DNA from: Glandiceps talaboti | Taxonomy: Eukaryota > Hemichordata > Enteropneusta > Spengelidae | Length of the DNA stretch: 64,000 nt | Direction: 5' to 3' | NCBI RefSeq assembly: GCF_964340395.1 | Contig: NC_135552.1 | Location: 17,314,694-17,378,693 of the forward strand | Part shown: positions 11,481 through 35,355 of the stretch, piece after piece | How positions within the stretch are numbered: position 1 is the first letter of the stretch | Layout: every line of letters starts with the position of its first letter | Position numbers and translations under genes: made by a program | The notes under the pieces: generated by a model | What the model saw: the letters and a program-made list of their open reading frames with translations, nothing else | Databases searched by the model: none | Told to the model about the DNA's origin: nothing

Positions 11481-14400
11481 CTAGATAATACTGGTAGGAA
11501 GAGAAGAACTGATTGACAGTATGGCTAATACTGCCAATAACACAATATCAATGAACACAATGTCAGCTGCTGAGATATCACAAATGACAGTCTTTGGGGT
11601 GCAATGTTGAGGTAAAATATCATCCATTTCTACACTCAATGAATAGTTTGCATTATTTGCATATTCACATGGACCACATGTTGATTTGTCTGGGCAGTGC
11701 TCTGCAGGGGTACACCAGCCGTAAACACCAATATAGTAATGTCCAGTGCGGAAGTTAGGATCAGATGGGTCAAGTGAAATAGTACGCCGTACTACTGATG
11801 CTAATTTCCATGAATGGTCTTTTATATTTGGCTTTGGAATGGACCACGATACCAACAACTCTGGCCACGAATAACTTGTTGGACATTTACTAGCATCCAT
11901 GCAGTTTTCTAGTCTAACGTTAACTGACACACACTCTTTGGGAACACAGAAACGATAGTAATGGTAGCCTTCTGCCAGCAGAGTCCCTTGCACAGTTTGA
12001 CCACTCACATCATCTAGTTCTGGGTGCTCAGTGGGGATACTCTCGACTAACAATGTAAATATGGAATCTGTATTATGAAGGAAAATGGAAAACATTGTTA
12101 CATGATATAAATGTTGATCTACAAATATTACACAAACTTTATGAAGTACATAGAAACTAAAAAGTGTCACTGCGAATTCCATGATGTAGATAAGGGCCAG
12201 TAGCAGGCAAAAACAACTGGCTATACTTCACAATTTCTAGCCTGCCACTTTTTCAGGAATTTGTGTTTAAAAATTCTTTGTTTCAACCACTATATATCCA
12301 CTATTGGGCAGATTCATGTTTCTCCCTTGCAGGTATTACAGCCTTTTCCAATTTGACTTGCTACTTTTAATATTAGCTACATCCCCGGTGATGGTGCTTT
12401 AGCTAGAGAAGCCCAGAACAGAATAAGAGAAACCAGGTACAACTGGATTATTTTCACTTATATTGCACCAAACATTTCACTGGGAAGTAATATAACTTAA
12501 ATCTGGTAGATTTTACCTACTCACTTTTACTAACTACCTGCAGCAAAAACATTAACAGTATCAAATTTAAGTCAAGACATTGTTGATCAACAAACTTTAC
12601 TTGACATTACTGTCAATATTTCACCATTTCTGTGTTATTTATTCTCGGTTATTTCCCATGACATTTGCATGACCTGACCAGACTTTGTGAATTAGAATCA
12701 GAATCAGAATGTGATGTTTATGTCAAGTATACACTAATGTTCTTTCAGTATATGACATGACACTATGTTGACCAAGTGGTCAGTTTTAGAATGCATAACT
12801 GTAGTGAGTTCATAGAGTTCATTTCAGGTTTTATGTTTTATGTTTGCAAGTCAGGATTAGGGTACGGTCTATTTGAAGAAGGTGCCCACATCTCTGACCC
12901 AGACCAATAACATCGAAAACAAACGAAAGTATATATGGTAGAACTAGAGGTAAATAAAGTAATCAAGCCATATTATATATCAGACTGAGGTTAGGTATTA
13001 CACTGCAGTTAGGAATAGGGAATCAGTTAGACTCCCTAGTTTAAACTTGGGAATCAGTTAGACTCCCTAGTTTAAACCTGATTTATACTGTTGTAATGAG
13101 GGGACACAGTAGTCTAGTTCCTGTACAGTTATCGTTACGATTTACAACTCCACTCATATGTGGTTTAGTTAGAGACCGCGTTGGCAGCCAGACTATAGGG
13201 ACACAGTTGTTCTATAGGCCCCATCAAAAAATGCAGATCTCTTAGAACAAGTAATGATCAAGTAGTATGAGGAAGTAATCTTTACAGTCTGAATGTGGGT
13301 GTTGTGGTCAAGGTTGTACCGTGGAAGGGCCCAACTCTATAGGAGGGCCTGCAAGTCATTCTACTGAGGTTCGCAAAACTCATATCCTGGCCATAATGGG
13401 TTTATCATCATATATACTATGTAGTGGCACAGAAACATCATTTGAATCCCATAACCACATGACTTGATTGTGAAACATTATTTTATGCTAACAAACATAA
13501 AGATATTGACAAAAAATGGAAACCGAATCACTGAGCGAACGGGTGTTGACAAACATGCTACTTACCGTATTTGGGAAAACGTGTGCCATGGAAATTGGAT
13601 ATGGAAAATTATTGCATGGGTTTGACGTGTGTTTTCCATTGAATTACATAGGAAGAGATACTGTGTATGTGATTATATTACTTATAGTACTTACTTTCGT
13701 CACCAGTATGCACCTCTTCACTGCAGAATGCATGTACACCAATATAGTATGTACCAGCTTCAAAATTAGGATCCCAGGTAGATATTGTCAGGTTCTCATG
13801 TCCCCAGTCGTAAGATGACCATGCTAGACTTCGTTCTGTGGGATACAAAACTGGATACCTAGACACATACAGATCTGGTTCACCTTGACTTCTAATGACC
13901 TTCAGAAAAAAAAATCAAAATGTAAACTTTTAGGTATTCAGCAAAAAACTGCAAAAAGTGTGACTGCTATGCTATGACTACTATGTCTGCATAAAGTACA
14001 ATGTAGGTAGGTTGTAGGGTTGCTTCTTCATAATACACCAGAAATATCAAAGGTGCACTGAAAGACTGTGCGTATCAAACACATTCAAACACAAAGTTTA
14101 CATTGGACAGTTTCACGTTTTTATAAACTTGACTCCCTAGAAGTTCAGTGAGGGTTTGGTGTTATTAAATGCAAGAAGAATCAAACTGAACGACACTTTT
14201 CACTTACAAACATGGCAAATTTAATGTAACCCTAACCAGGACTCAAACATCAACCCAAATGGCAAGAGGCCAGTGTTGGCCACATGCAACCCATATCTTT
14301 GGTGATTTGAATTATAATTTCAAAAATTCGGCATACATATTTGGGTCTCTTGACAAATGACAGGTCATTGAGTGTAGGTTGTACATGTCACTCACTGTCA

Positions 14401-17400
14401 TGTCATGTCACTTTGTAATTATACTTTTCAGATTACACCATATACTTTGTTTTTGGTTCAGTGCATAAACAATATATTTGGAGTTCTTTCAAACCTTGTC
14501 ACTTTTGTCATACAAAGGTCCCATGTTGGACACAATACAGAGTTAAAGACGAGTGTGACATGATTTCCTGTACATTGATTTGATAGCCTGTGTTTATCAC
14601 TGATAGTGAAATGTTGAATGCAATTAACTCCTTTTGTCATTTTAAACACAATTTTAATCTATGCTCTGACTTTTTTTTAATGTACATGTATATCAATTTT
14701 TTTATTAATAAAAGCCCTTGCTGACAAAATTAAAACAATCTAAGACACATTCACATTTTAAACCCATCCTAGGATCATTCACCATTCATTTTAATTTCCA
14801 TATTATTTGTCGTTGTTTTAATCTTCTTAGTGCCATGTCAATTGTTAACACATGTTAATCTTTTTAAGTGTTATCTTAATTTTTCCTCTTGCTTTTACAT
14901 GTCACTTGTATTATCTTTGCAATGTTTTATTACATATATAATATCTTTCCAACAATCATTAGTTTTCAATTTTATTCATCTCTTATTTATGAGTGCACGT
15001 GGAAAACCAATTTCTAATATATAATATAAAATATTATTATGATTTTCAAGCTTTGATCAAATACATTTTTCAACTTCACAGGGACATTTGACAGATCAAT
15101 TTTCCCCTTTTCAATGTTAGTAAAGAAATTCATTTATTGTTGTACTGTGAAAGAAAACTTACCACACTTTGGAGAGTTTATAGACCATGTTACATGTAAA
15201 AGAGTTTCTTTGTGTGAAAAATTTATAACTAGGAAAATCAACAAATTCTTCCTTCTCTAAAGAAGTTGACTCCCCTGCTAACATATTCAAAGGAGAATGC
15301 CACTCTAGGAATAAAGGGAAATTGTTGTAAATTATTCATATTCTTGAGTATGGAAAAAATACTGAATCAAGTCGTGTGGGAAATTATGTAAATTTTCTAG
15401 GCAACACAATGGAAGGCAGTTCATGAATATTCAATGTGCATGTGTTCCATACTCATGAATATGCAGTGTTCAACCATTCCAAATTTATGAGGTTAGCCCC
15501 CATGAAACAACACATGACCACTAATAAGGGTTGCCACTAAACAAAACATAACCAATAATCTTCACTTCGTATTTCTCAGCAATTGCTTATAAAGTGATGT
15601 AAAATCATAAAATGACTTTCTACGATCCAAAGTTTACAAACATGCCTTTATTTCCTGGACTGGCGTTCCCATTTATGAATAACTATATTTTTTAGTGTTT
15701 TCTGGCGATGGAAATCTGAACTGTAATGCTTGGTGTGAACATGTAACTTAATCTTTGTGACCCAAATAGCAACGACAAAATACAAATTACAATAAAATAG
15801 ATCTGTAATAGTTTTTTATCATTTACTTGAGAGTTTAGAACTAAGATAAAGTAGTTCAAGGATCAAATATAGTTAAAGCAGTAGCTACTGCAAACAACTA
15901 GAAAGGAAAATAAGTTAAAAACATTCTCATTTATATCTGGGAAACAAAATATATCAAAAGATTAACACTGTCTAGACATATCAAATTGACATCAAGATGT
16001 TAATTTATGCTAATTTATGCTAATTTAAAAACATTCCATCTCGGACACCCACAATTCAATATTTAACCAAACAAATGATACAAATGTCAGACACTTATAG
16101 AGTACAAGTTTGTCACTTTATTTCATGACCTTAACCATTTTGATTGAGCTGCAGCCATATTTTCCATAAAATCTAACATTTTCTATCATAACTCAAAATA
16201 AAGTATATACCAGACATAAGTCATTAGAATGACATACTTTTCAAGGTGACATTCATATAATGCCAATAGAGTGTGCACACAAGGACATGCTAGGTGAGTT
16301 CTTTAAAATCACAACAGCGTAAACTGTTTCTTTTGTGTCAAAACAGAGGAAAACGCATACTAAAGTTGTTAACAGAGACAGTACAGTTTGATGACCCAGA
16401 GTTCCTTCAATCCTTGTGTGTTTGACCACAGACCCCCACCAATGGTTGGTGGAGGGTCTATGGTTTGACCATAGACAGTCATGGTTTGACCAATAAACAA
16501 CTTGTTGGGGTCAAAAGGTCACACAGTATAGATGCTTTGACCTAAATGCATCCTTACAAAATAATAGAGTTAATTTTTCAAAGTTGTAATTTTGATGCAA
16601 GGATACAATCCCATAGCATGCACATCTCAAGGCCATTCACATTATTAGATCAACAGTGACTAAAAAAATAAACAAAATATGACAGATTTTGGCTTCAAAC
16701 TTCACCTTCTCTAAAATCTTAAGTTGAATCATGCCAACTTTCTACGTCTCTATATTGTGATATTTCATTAATTTTTGTTTGTTCCATAAATACTTGACAT
16801 TTTCAACTACATTACTGCAGTCTTTGTCAACAGACTCACTGACCATGACTGTTCCCCTTATTCAGAACATGTGATCTGACAGACATGTGAGCCTAACAAT
16901 GCAGGGGGTCGACCTCTATATGTGCCTACTTCTCTATACAGTTAATGGAAATGGACACTCATGACTGACCCCTTATTCAAAACATGTGATCTGACAGACA
17001 TGTGAGTCTAACAATGCAGGGGGTCGACTGGTAAATGCGCCTACTTCTCTATACAGTTAATGGGAAATGAAATTATTTGACCAGCTCTGAGCTCTCATCT
17101 GAATTATGAAAAGTTAGAAGAGAAGTATTATTTATCCTCATTTCACAAGAATTATATTTGTGTATACATTATACGGATAGAAAAGGTTTTTTCTTTTTTC
17201 TTAGTTCTTCAGGCGTGATTGTTCTCACACAAACAACCACACCCTTTTGAGAAAGTTTAAGGAAATGTTTCAAAGAGATATTTGCATTTGTTAGCCCAGT
17301 AACTTGGCTACTGATCCGGGTTGACAATGTCATTGACTAGACCACATATTAGGCCAGAATGTCAAGTCCGATAGCAAAGTCTCTGGGTTATTACATTGTT

Positions 17401-18241
17401 AGAAATGCCCCGTCCTGCGAAAACAGGTAAATCTATATTGAAATAATTGAACTAAAATTATGTTCAGCATTTCATAAAGATAAGTCTTTGCCCTTTATTT
17501 CAAAATTATGACTGACAAAAACAAACCAATGAACTGAGTAAAAGTAACGTTTAACTGACACACATAAATAGTTAATATTAAATCAATTTATACAGTGGAG
17601 AAGAAAATGCATGCATTCAGACATAATTCTCTCTAAATTTATTAAACTTGAACCGTTCAATTCAACGTAACAATATGATAACAATATGATGCAGAGATAA
17701 TTTTAATTATGCTTGATGTAAAAATATTTGTATTTATTATTGAATTATACACTTCTCAACTAATCAACTCAAAAGTTTTTATCAAATTATCATAAATTGT
17801 ACAAATACAAAAATCAAGTGGTTTTTCTTTTTTACATCAAGCATAATTAAAATTATCTCTCCATCATAAGTCGATGTTTTAAAATTGTACACTAAAATCA
17901 GATGATAAAACTTCAGCTAGTCTGTCATCATACAGTTCAACCGTCCAAATTGATATCAAATTGCCAAATACTATGCCGCGAGTATGCGACTCCATCCCCC
18001 TGTCACAATATGTCCCCATGCCCGCATGTCATCTGGTTGTTGTATCGGATATGCTTACCTGCACTCTGAGGTCTTTACAGGGGTCTGTCACTTCAACTTG
18101 AAAATACTTGAAGTAATCACACTCGACTTCGAATGGCCCATTTTCTTTGCCAACCTCTACGACAATGTGTTTTGGCTGCGATGTATCCCCTCCGACTGAT
18201 ACATATAATATTAATGACACGATCGCGATGATAATATTCAT
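11481..18241 (-). CDS. Secreted, probably GPI-anchored protein with PPC-like beta domains
   Basis: Predicted 317 residues from exons 18059-18241, 13695-13899 and 11481-12046, all with GT-AG borders and phase agreement. The start is set at the ATG 18239-18241 because MNIIIAIVSLILYVSVGG is a good signal peptide. An in-frame ATG 23 codons upstream (18310) would bury it. Two segments resemble pre-peptidase C-terminal (PPC) beta-sandwich domains: WDPNFEAGTYYIGVHAFC (in residues ~62-129) and DPNFRTGHYYIGVYGWC with YHYYRFCVP before it (~140-280). Paired cysteines (CTPAEHC, CGPC) suggest an extracellular fold. The C-terminus ends in a hydrophobic tail (VLLAVLAILSI) after a small-residue stretch (DISAAD), typical of GPI attachment. 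Domain 1 lacks the closing Y-x-L-x-V strand that domain 2 has (NYSLSVEM), so a small phase 1-1 exon between 12047 and 13694 may have been missed. Function unknown; cell-surface location is inferred. Confidence 0.75.
13018..13079. repeat. ~31 bp direct tandem duplication
   Basis: 'gggaatcagttagactccct' plus agtttaaac occurs twice head to tail in the second intron of the PPC-like gene. The two copies are nearly identical. Confidence 0.9.
16845..17068. repeat. Two-copy tandem duplication, ~115 bp unit
   Basis: 'cccctta' with 'acatgtgatctgacagacat', then 'aacaatgcagggggtcgac' and 'ctacttctctatacagttaa', appear in the same order twice, offset by 115 bases. Only a few substitutions separate them, so the duplication looks recent. 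First intron of the PPC-like gene. Confidence 0.9.
17687..17867. mobile_element. MITE-like element with ~38 bp terminal inverted repeats
   Basis: The left arm contains agataattttaattatgct then tgatgtaaaaa. The right arm contains its exact inverse, ttacatcaagcataattaaa then attatct, about 105 bases away. Arms extend outward as atgatg/catcat with one mismatch. No reading frame. First intron of the PPC-like gene. Confidence 0.75.
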
Positions 18242-18635
18242 AATTTGATTTGCAAAATTATATCTCCTCGTTTTGACAATTACTTTACGAAAATTGACCA
18301 AACGTTTCAACTAGTAGTACAAGTAAGCTTTTGAAAATGAAGTCCCCTGTGCTGTGTTCGATGGTCCACTCAACTTACGAGAGAAGAAATCGTATGCGTA
18401 CAATCAGTGGCATGTGCTAGCAGTCAGTACTGGCTGAGCTCTTGTACTTGTAATTTGTATATGTAACATGAGCAGTTACATGAGCTTGTAACATGTAAAA
18501 CAGCAAACATGCGCGTCAGTGATTGACCTCGGAAATGACCTCTACTGCGGACCTCGCTCGCAATCGATCTCGGCAAGTTTTGTTCGTCTGCCATAGAGGG
18601 CGTCAGTATCGCTGCACATGTCAAATGTATAAATA

Positions 18636-19045
18636 ATGGATCCGGCTGGATCCACGTGCACTGGCACAACAGTTGTAAATGTAAATGTATATTGTTTCCG
18701 CGCCTTTTCCATCGCAGCACCGATCCTATGGAATGAACTACCTTTTAAAATCACTCCTAATTGTTCTATTGAATCTTTTAAACACACCCTGAAAACCCAT
18801 CTTTTTAAAGTTCATTATGGAGTGTAAGATTTTAATTTGTCTCTTCGCTTTGTATATGGCATTTTAATTTTTTTTTTTTTTTTTTTTGTATGACGCATTT
18901 TAATACTTTATTGTATGGCATTTGTTTAGTATTTTATTAATTGGTACCTTTTATATGCAATCCTTTTTATTGTGTAAAGAGCACCGAGACGTAGTGTAGT
19001 GTGCTTTTAAGAAATTAAATAATAATAGTAATAATAATAATATTG
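18636..19045 (+). mobile_element. 5'-truncated LINE (CR1/L2/Jockey-like) 3' end
   Basis: An open frame to a stop at 18825-18827 encodes FRAFSIAAPILWNELPF and SFKHTLKTHLFKVHYG. This is the conserved C-terminal tail of ORF2 in CR1/L2/Jockey-type retrotransposons (family pattern: RAFSxAAPxLWNxLP...FKxxLKTHLF). A 3' UTR of about 200 bases follows, with a T-run, a stem-like 'gagcaccgagacgtagtgta' segment and an (AAT)n-type tail ending near 19045. Endonuclease and reverse transcriptase are missing. It lies about 400 bases upstream of the PPC-like gene, divergently oriented. Confidence 0.85.
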
Positions 19046-20420
19046 TAACCTGGAAAAGGTGACTTTTGCAAAATTCATGATTTTTGTAAATTCAGCAAAT
19101 ATGTTATATATAACTTATCGTTAAAATATTTTCATATATAACTTGATGGATATGTGACATGTATATGTTGTAAATTTACGGTAGGGAATATCAATTAACA
19201 TAATTATACAAACGTTTAGGTGATTGTAGTTGCACAGAATACATAAGTAAATGAATTAACAGAAATCTCATTACACAAAGCTCATTTTTGGGGAAACATC
19301 ACTTTATGTATGTTCACCACTGGGGGCGCTGTGCATTTATGAAAAAAACATTGTGTGTAATGCAATATATGGTTATTCAGCACTTTGCCCACTGGTCTTG
19401 AGTAGAAATTTGTAAAGATATAAAGGAGTTACACAAAACAGAACATCTCAAGACAAAAATACTATAACATAGCATGTGGTAGTAAACAGTAATCTAACAA
19501 GGTATACCATTCATTATCGACTTGGAATTTCAATGTCGAGTGTAAAAAGCGTGCAATTTTTCTCAAAGTCTGGATATTGTTTTCATACGTCTTGTAAACT
19601 TATCAAATTGTGGATGGTTACAGTAATACAATGGAATGAAGTTTTCTCCGATATCTGTATAAAATGTGCTACAGAGTAAGAAGTGAAATTCATCTTCGAC
19701 TGACGTTTTACAGTAATTATAATATCTGTTCTCTCTTTGAGTGTTGTTGTGTCTACCTCATTCAATCTGCAAGTTGTGCTGAGAGATGGAATGTACACAG
19801 GACGTTGCGAAGGTGTGGTTCATCTAAATTTATAAGATAACTCTCAGTAGTAAATAGTGACTTAAAAGTACAAAGAGTCATCAGTTAAGGATGTTATGAA
19901 CTATGAAATAATCAATTATCAAATGATAATCAAAACAACCATCTGTTGATTGTAGGATGCATACTTTTATTATATACTGACGCAAAAATTGAATACATCG
20001 ATGCAGACAATAAAATATCTTTGAAAATGAAAGGCACGGTGGAATTATCTTTAAAGTGCAGTTTAAGTCATGATTCTTGTGTCTACTTTCTAAAAGCAAT
20101 GGCTCTACAAATCTATAACTTTATAAATATATCAAATTCAAAATAATTAAGCATGATCAAACTAAAATCACAGTATAAACAAACAAATAACTATCTTGAT
20201 GTGTCTGCTCAGTTTAGTTCATGATTATTCTTCAGTCTATGTTTTCACACAATTGTCCAAATATGGCAAAGATATCAAGGAAAGTGAGAGAACAGACTCA
20301 CTAGTAGAGGACAGAACCTTACTGGTGCATATTGTACCATAATCTTGGTTGAGTACCTGCATAAAACATGATAAACTCAGGTGTCATTTTTTACTACCTT
20401 TTGAAAAGTTGTCATAATAT
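19046..20420. other. Intergenic, no gene recognised
   Basis: AT-rich sequence with no supported coding region or RNA gene. The short frames here (19476-19679, 19583-19798, 19946-20146) have no recognisable domain and no flanking splice pattern. Confidence 0.5.
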
Positions 20421-20692
20421 CAAAGTGGCCATATGGATGACAAATTGGTATTTGTTTGGATTTTTCATTCTTAACACAATTAATTGTACTATATTTTCCT
20501 AAATAAGTTTGTAACTCAATCAATTACAAAAAGCTAAAACGTGTGTAAAAATAATTTCAACATTTTTTAATGTTTTGCAATTTATTGAGTTACAAACAAG
20601 AATTTAGTATACATTGTTTCACATTGTTTTTTTTAAAATATAAAAACACTGTGAAGTTATTTCATGAATTTGTTATCCATATGGCCACTTTA
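20421..20692. mobile_element. MITE family M3, copy 1 (both ends present)
   Basis: Left end aaagtggccatatggatgac then aaattggtatt; right end aatttgttatccatatggcc then acttta. These are inverse-complementary over about 25 bases. Interior blocks include 'tttgcaatttattgagtta' and 'ttgtttcacattgttttttt'. Related sequence recurs at 29114 and 39430. Confidence 0.75.
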
Positions 20693-20751
20693 AACTACAG
20701 GTACACTTGATTCTGTATTATATAGACAAGTTAAATTAGTAAAATTTCAAT

Positions 20752-20753
20752 TC

Positions 20754-20788
<35 letters not shown>

Positions 20789-20868
20789 GACAGCAGGCAG
20801 GCAGGCATGCATGCATACATATACATACATACATACATACATACATACACACACACATACACACACAC

Positions 20869-20927
<59 letters not shown>

Positions 20928-20996
20928 TACATACATACATACATACATACATACATACATACATACATACATACATACATACATACATACATACAG
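20752..20996. repeat. Compound microsatellite (CAGA)n-(CA)n-(CATA)n
   Basis: Consecutive runs of cagA, catA, CA and catA tetramers/dimers over 245 bases. It creates spurious Cys/Val/Tyr and His/Thr frames on both strands that are not genes. Confidence 0.98.
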
Positions 20997-22304
20997 GAAT
21001 TCTGTTGACAACTGTCAGCTTTGCTGATAAAGCTAATAACGATGACTAAGTTTACTTGTAGTATTCGTGCCTTATCAGAAAAAAAAAATACAGTACTGGA
21101 CTTGTCCCTTCATACCCTTCTCCTTTCCTGCAAATATGCTGATATGTGGAAAAAAAACATCAGAAAGAAAATAAGAAATAAATTCAAACTTTTTTTTCTA
21201 CTTTTGTTGATTTTTAGTTTCCAGAAAAATAATATTATACAACATTTTATGGCAAGGTATATACAGATATGGTTCTTGTAAAGAATATTGTGACTATGTA
21301 TTAAAACAACACAGGAATATCACTGAATACAAAAAAAAAATTTTTTAAATAAAACTTTGAATAAAAACCAATAAAAGAAAATTTCTACTTTCTGTATCAA
21401 ATAAATCTTAGGAAAAGTAGAAAAGCTGTTGATTATCATAAAGCAAAACAACATCAAGCTTGAAATTCACATTTCTATCAAGTAGATATGATAATAAAAT
21501 ACTATACTGTTATATACAAAGGAAAAGCTTAGCGTAATGATGCCTGCTGTAATTCTAACTGTCGCTTTCTAAAGACTACATATAAAACAAAACATTTAGA
21601 TATTTTGGCATAGTGACATTCCACTCTCCAAAATTTGTGTAAATGAAATCTACACTGTTATCAGATTGCTACGGATTATATACAAGGACAAGACATTAAT
21701 TACATTGAAGTCAAAATAAGTTTAATTTGCATAGTTATTGGATTGCATGATATGGAAGAAAATACTTTTTTTGGTAAAAGATTTTTCTACAAGTATTTGC
21801 ATAGACAACCTGTTCCCTGTAGAACTTTCTTTGTTGCACAGTAGACAACTTGACAGAGATTTAAGATGATGGAACAACAGAACTTTGTGCTCTTCAGTCA
21901 AACATTCTTGGAAGTCTGTGTCTGTATTTTTGGCATAGTTTAAAAATTGTGCCAGCAATGTGAATCTTTGTTCAACAAACGATTGACTTTGTATAAAAAT
22001 TACTAGTATCACATACATGCTAAGGATAATATTGCTCCTGAGGTATGCATTGAACATATTTACAGTGATTGTCTATACCTTGTTATACAAATGCCTAAAG
22101 TTTAAATCTCTGAAAAAAATAGACTACCTTTTGTAAAAAAGTGCAGGATTTTAGTGAAAATGGGATTAAAGCTTTGATTGATTTATTTACTAAAAGTACA
22201 TCTTGATATGTTAGGTCTGTGATTCCACTTAAAATGATATGTCATACGTTGTTGAGATATTATAATTATTAGTCCACTCAACTATATCTAAACAGAGTGA
22301 TACA
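20997..22304. other. Intergenic, no gene recognised
   Basis: AT-rich sequence with poly-A/T runs. The longest frame (21722-22057, minus, 111 codons) shows no motif I recognise and no convincing splice context. Confidence 0.5.
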
Positions 22305-22402
22305 TAGTCTGTAAGCATGGTAAGGTACACAGTGACACTGACAGGGCGCCCTCACACATCGGTGAAGAGAAGCAGTGAGGGTGGAGCAACATGACGTGAT
22401 AC
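22305..22402. mobile_element. Palindromic MITE family M1, copy C (reverse orientation)
   Basis: Begins tagtctgtaag and contains 'gggcgccctcacacatcgg' and 'cagtgagggtggagcaacat', the reverse-complement order of the family core. The far terminal repeat is degraded. Confidence 0.7.
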
Positions 22403-22567
22403 ACAACATGGACAAAAAACAGAGTCTAAAACCTGATAATCTCACACTGCATGTACTGCCTAAATAGGATTTCTATTCCTACCGACATGACTCTTGAACT
22501 TGATATTCACAATAACAACTCACAAGTATATGTACACTTAAACCAATTAAATCATTGGCTACAATTG

Positions 22568-22642
22568 CGTCAGTGCAGTAAGGCCTAAGGTCATATCTGC
22601 TATGCAATTGAATAAGCAGATACGACCTTACTGCACTGACAT
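22568..22642. repeat. 75 bp hairpin
   Basis: 'gcgtcagtgcagtaaggcct' and 'aaggtcatatctgct' are mirrored by 'agcagatacgaccttactgc' and 'actgac', with a short AT-rich loop. It could be a tiny foldback element. No second copy was noticed. Confidence 0.7.
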
Positions 22643-23330
22643 GACAACATATTATAACAAAGTAACTTAAAAATGGAAATTTTTCTGTTAGACAAATAAA
22701 ATGATTGTCTGGCTCAGGACGGCTTGATAATGACAAAGTTGACATCATGTGATGCCTTTGTCCAGATATGCTCTCATAATATCATTGTCATAAAAATATG
22801 AAAACAATCTAAAACCAATGACAGATTTACAGAATATTAAATAGTATTGAAATTCAAAGTTCATCAGATTTTCACCATGTAAACAGGTATTCATGTAAGA
22901 ATAAGATGTAGACGATATGTCAGAGCAAATCAGTATTAATACATCAAAATTACAACCCAAGAATTATGGAAAAATAATCTATGGGTATTGAAAAAATACT
23001 TCCATTTTTAAAAATGTTTAAGATATGACCATTGAAACAGTGTGTATACATCTCAGGAAAATAGATGATCTCTGATGTCTTATTTTCTAAATTTAGTTTC
23101 AAATTGATAGGTTGATAGGTTGCTTGGTAACCATATTGATTGAATTCCAACAACACCTTATATCAGTTCTGTATCTCAAATGTAATGTTGTCATTTCTGA
23201 TGTATTACTGATCTCTAAAGAGGCAATTGTAAATCTTGCCAGTGTAAACTATTCAGGCATTCTTCCAAAGATGTATGCTATGATTTGAGTAGTCTTTGCC
23301 ACTTTATACAGAGACTGCATGATGTCAGAA

Positions 23331-23336
23331 TTTATT
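23331..23336 (-). terminator. Polyadenylation signal AATAAA of the charged-protein gene
   Basis: TTTATT on the plus strand reads AATAAA on the gene strand, about 70 bases after the stop codon at 23406-23408. Position and motif are appropriate; the cleavage site itself is not determinable. Confidence 0.55.
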
Positions 23337-23405
23337 CTGGTTTATCATATCTTATCTATCTATCAAACTAATGTTATGTTATGCCAAACTCTAACTTTTC
23401 ATGTA

Positions 23406-34486
<11,081 letters not shown>

Positions 34487-35355
34487 CGTCTCGGGTTGCC
34501 TGGCGTCCGTTACCTTTCACTAATTACACTATAAATAATAATTACGATTGACCGAACTTTACTGCCATGCCACCGTTCAACTTACAAAGGCCTTAAGTTT
34601 TAGCGCTGTCACAGTTTCCTTTAGTCTCAACTCCTTTTTGAGGCAACAATTCTGTGTGTGCTGTTTGCTGTGACAGGTCACACAAGGGCTTCTTTAGCGA
34701 CGGCCCCACGCTGAATAGGCCTTGTTGTCATGTAGAGTGGACACCCCAGCTGAACGGTAGGAATGAAGTATGCCTATCGCTGCTTGTGATATCAAACGGT
34801 TGTTTTGTTTGACGAATAAGATATTCTGTCAACAACATAGACACTCATATGTCATTAAAATCAAACTTTGATGAGAATAATTCACAAATTACTATGCCCA
34901 CAAAGTTTCAAAGTTGTTTCCCAGGTTGAGGGGCTTATTTACTTCTCAGATCACGTACTTTACGAGAATATAGTACGAGATGAATAAAGTATGATTCTGT
35001 CGATCTACAAATTTGCTCAAATGAACTAGAATGACAAGTTAAACTTTTAAGAAGTTATTCATACCCCCTACTAGTTTCAGTGACATTTCTTTTCCTGATA
35101 ATGTTAAAACTTTACTGTAGTCGCGTTGTCTTTGGTCACGTGATTTCAAAGGGCCAATTAAAACTACGTTTTACTTCCGGGAAATTTGAAAAGTTCGAAA
35201 CCAGTCGATAGGAAGTACGTTTATATATGAGGTAATTATATGAAATTTTATTACGTTTTTACGGATCATTTACCTCAAACATATTTCTAAGCATTTACCA
35301 AATGTCAAGCTCTCAGAAAAACGACACAGGGAAGTTTTGATATCTTTTAGAAGAC
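34487..35355. promoter_or_regulatory. Putative bidirectional promoter (charged-protein gene / shugoshin)
   Basis: The region separates the minus-strand start codon at 34486 from the presumed shugoshin 5' UTR exon. Within 65 bases it has an E-box (GTCACGTGA, 35135-35143), a CCAAT box (35154-35158), an ETS site (ACTTCCGG, 35173-35180) and two CHR-like motifs (TTTGAA at 35185-35190, TTCGAA at 35194-35199). CCAAT plus CHR is the arrangement of animal G2/M genes controlled by NF-Y and DREAM/MuvB (established knowledge), which suits shugoshin. An exon-end donor, gaagacg|gtgagt, follows at about 35356. Assignment of TSSs is inference. Confidence 0.5.

Noticed and set aside
20736-21049. Several overlapping 60-90 codon frames (YVCM, YIHT, CVCV repeats)
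   Set aside because: All are translations of the CAGA/CA/CATA microsatellite on both strands.
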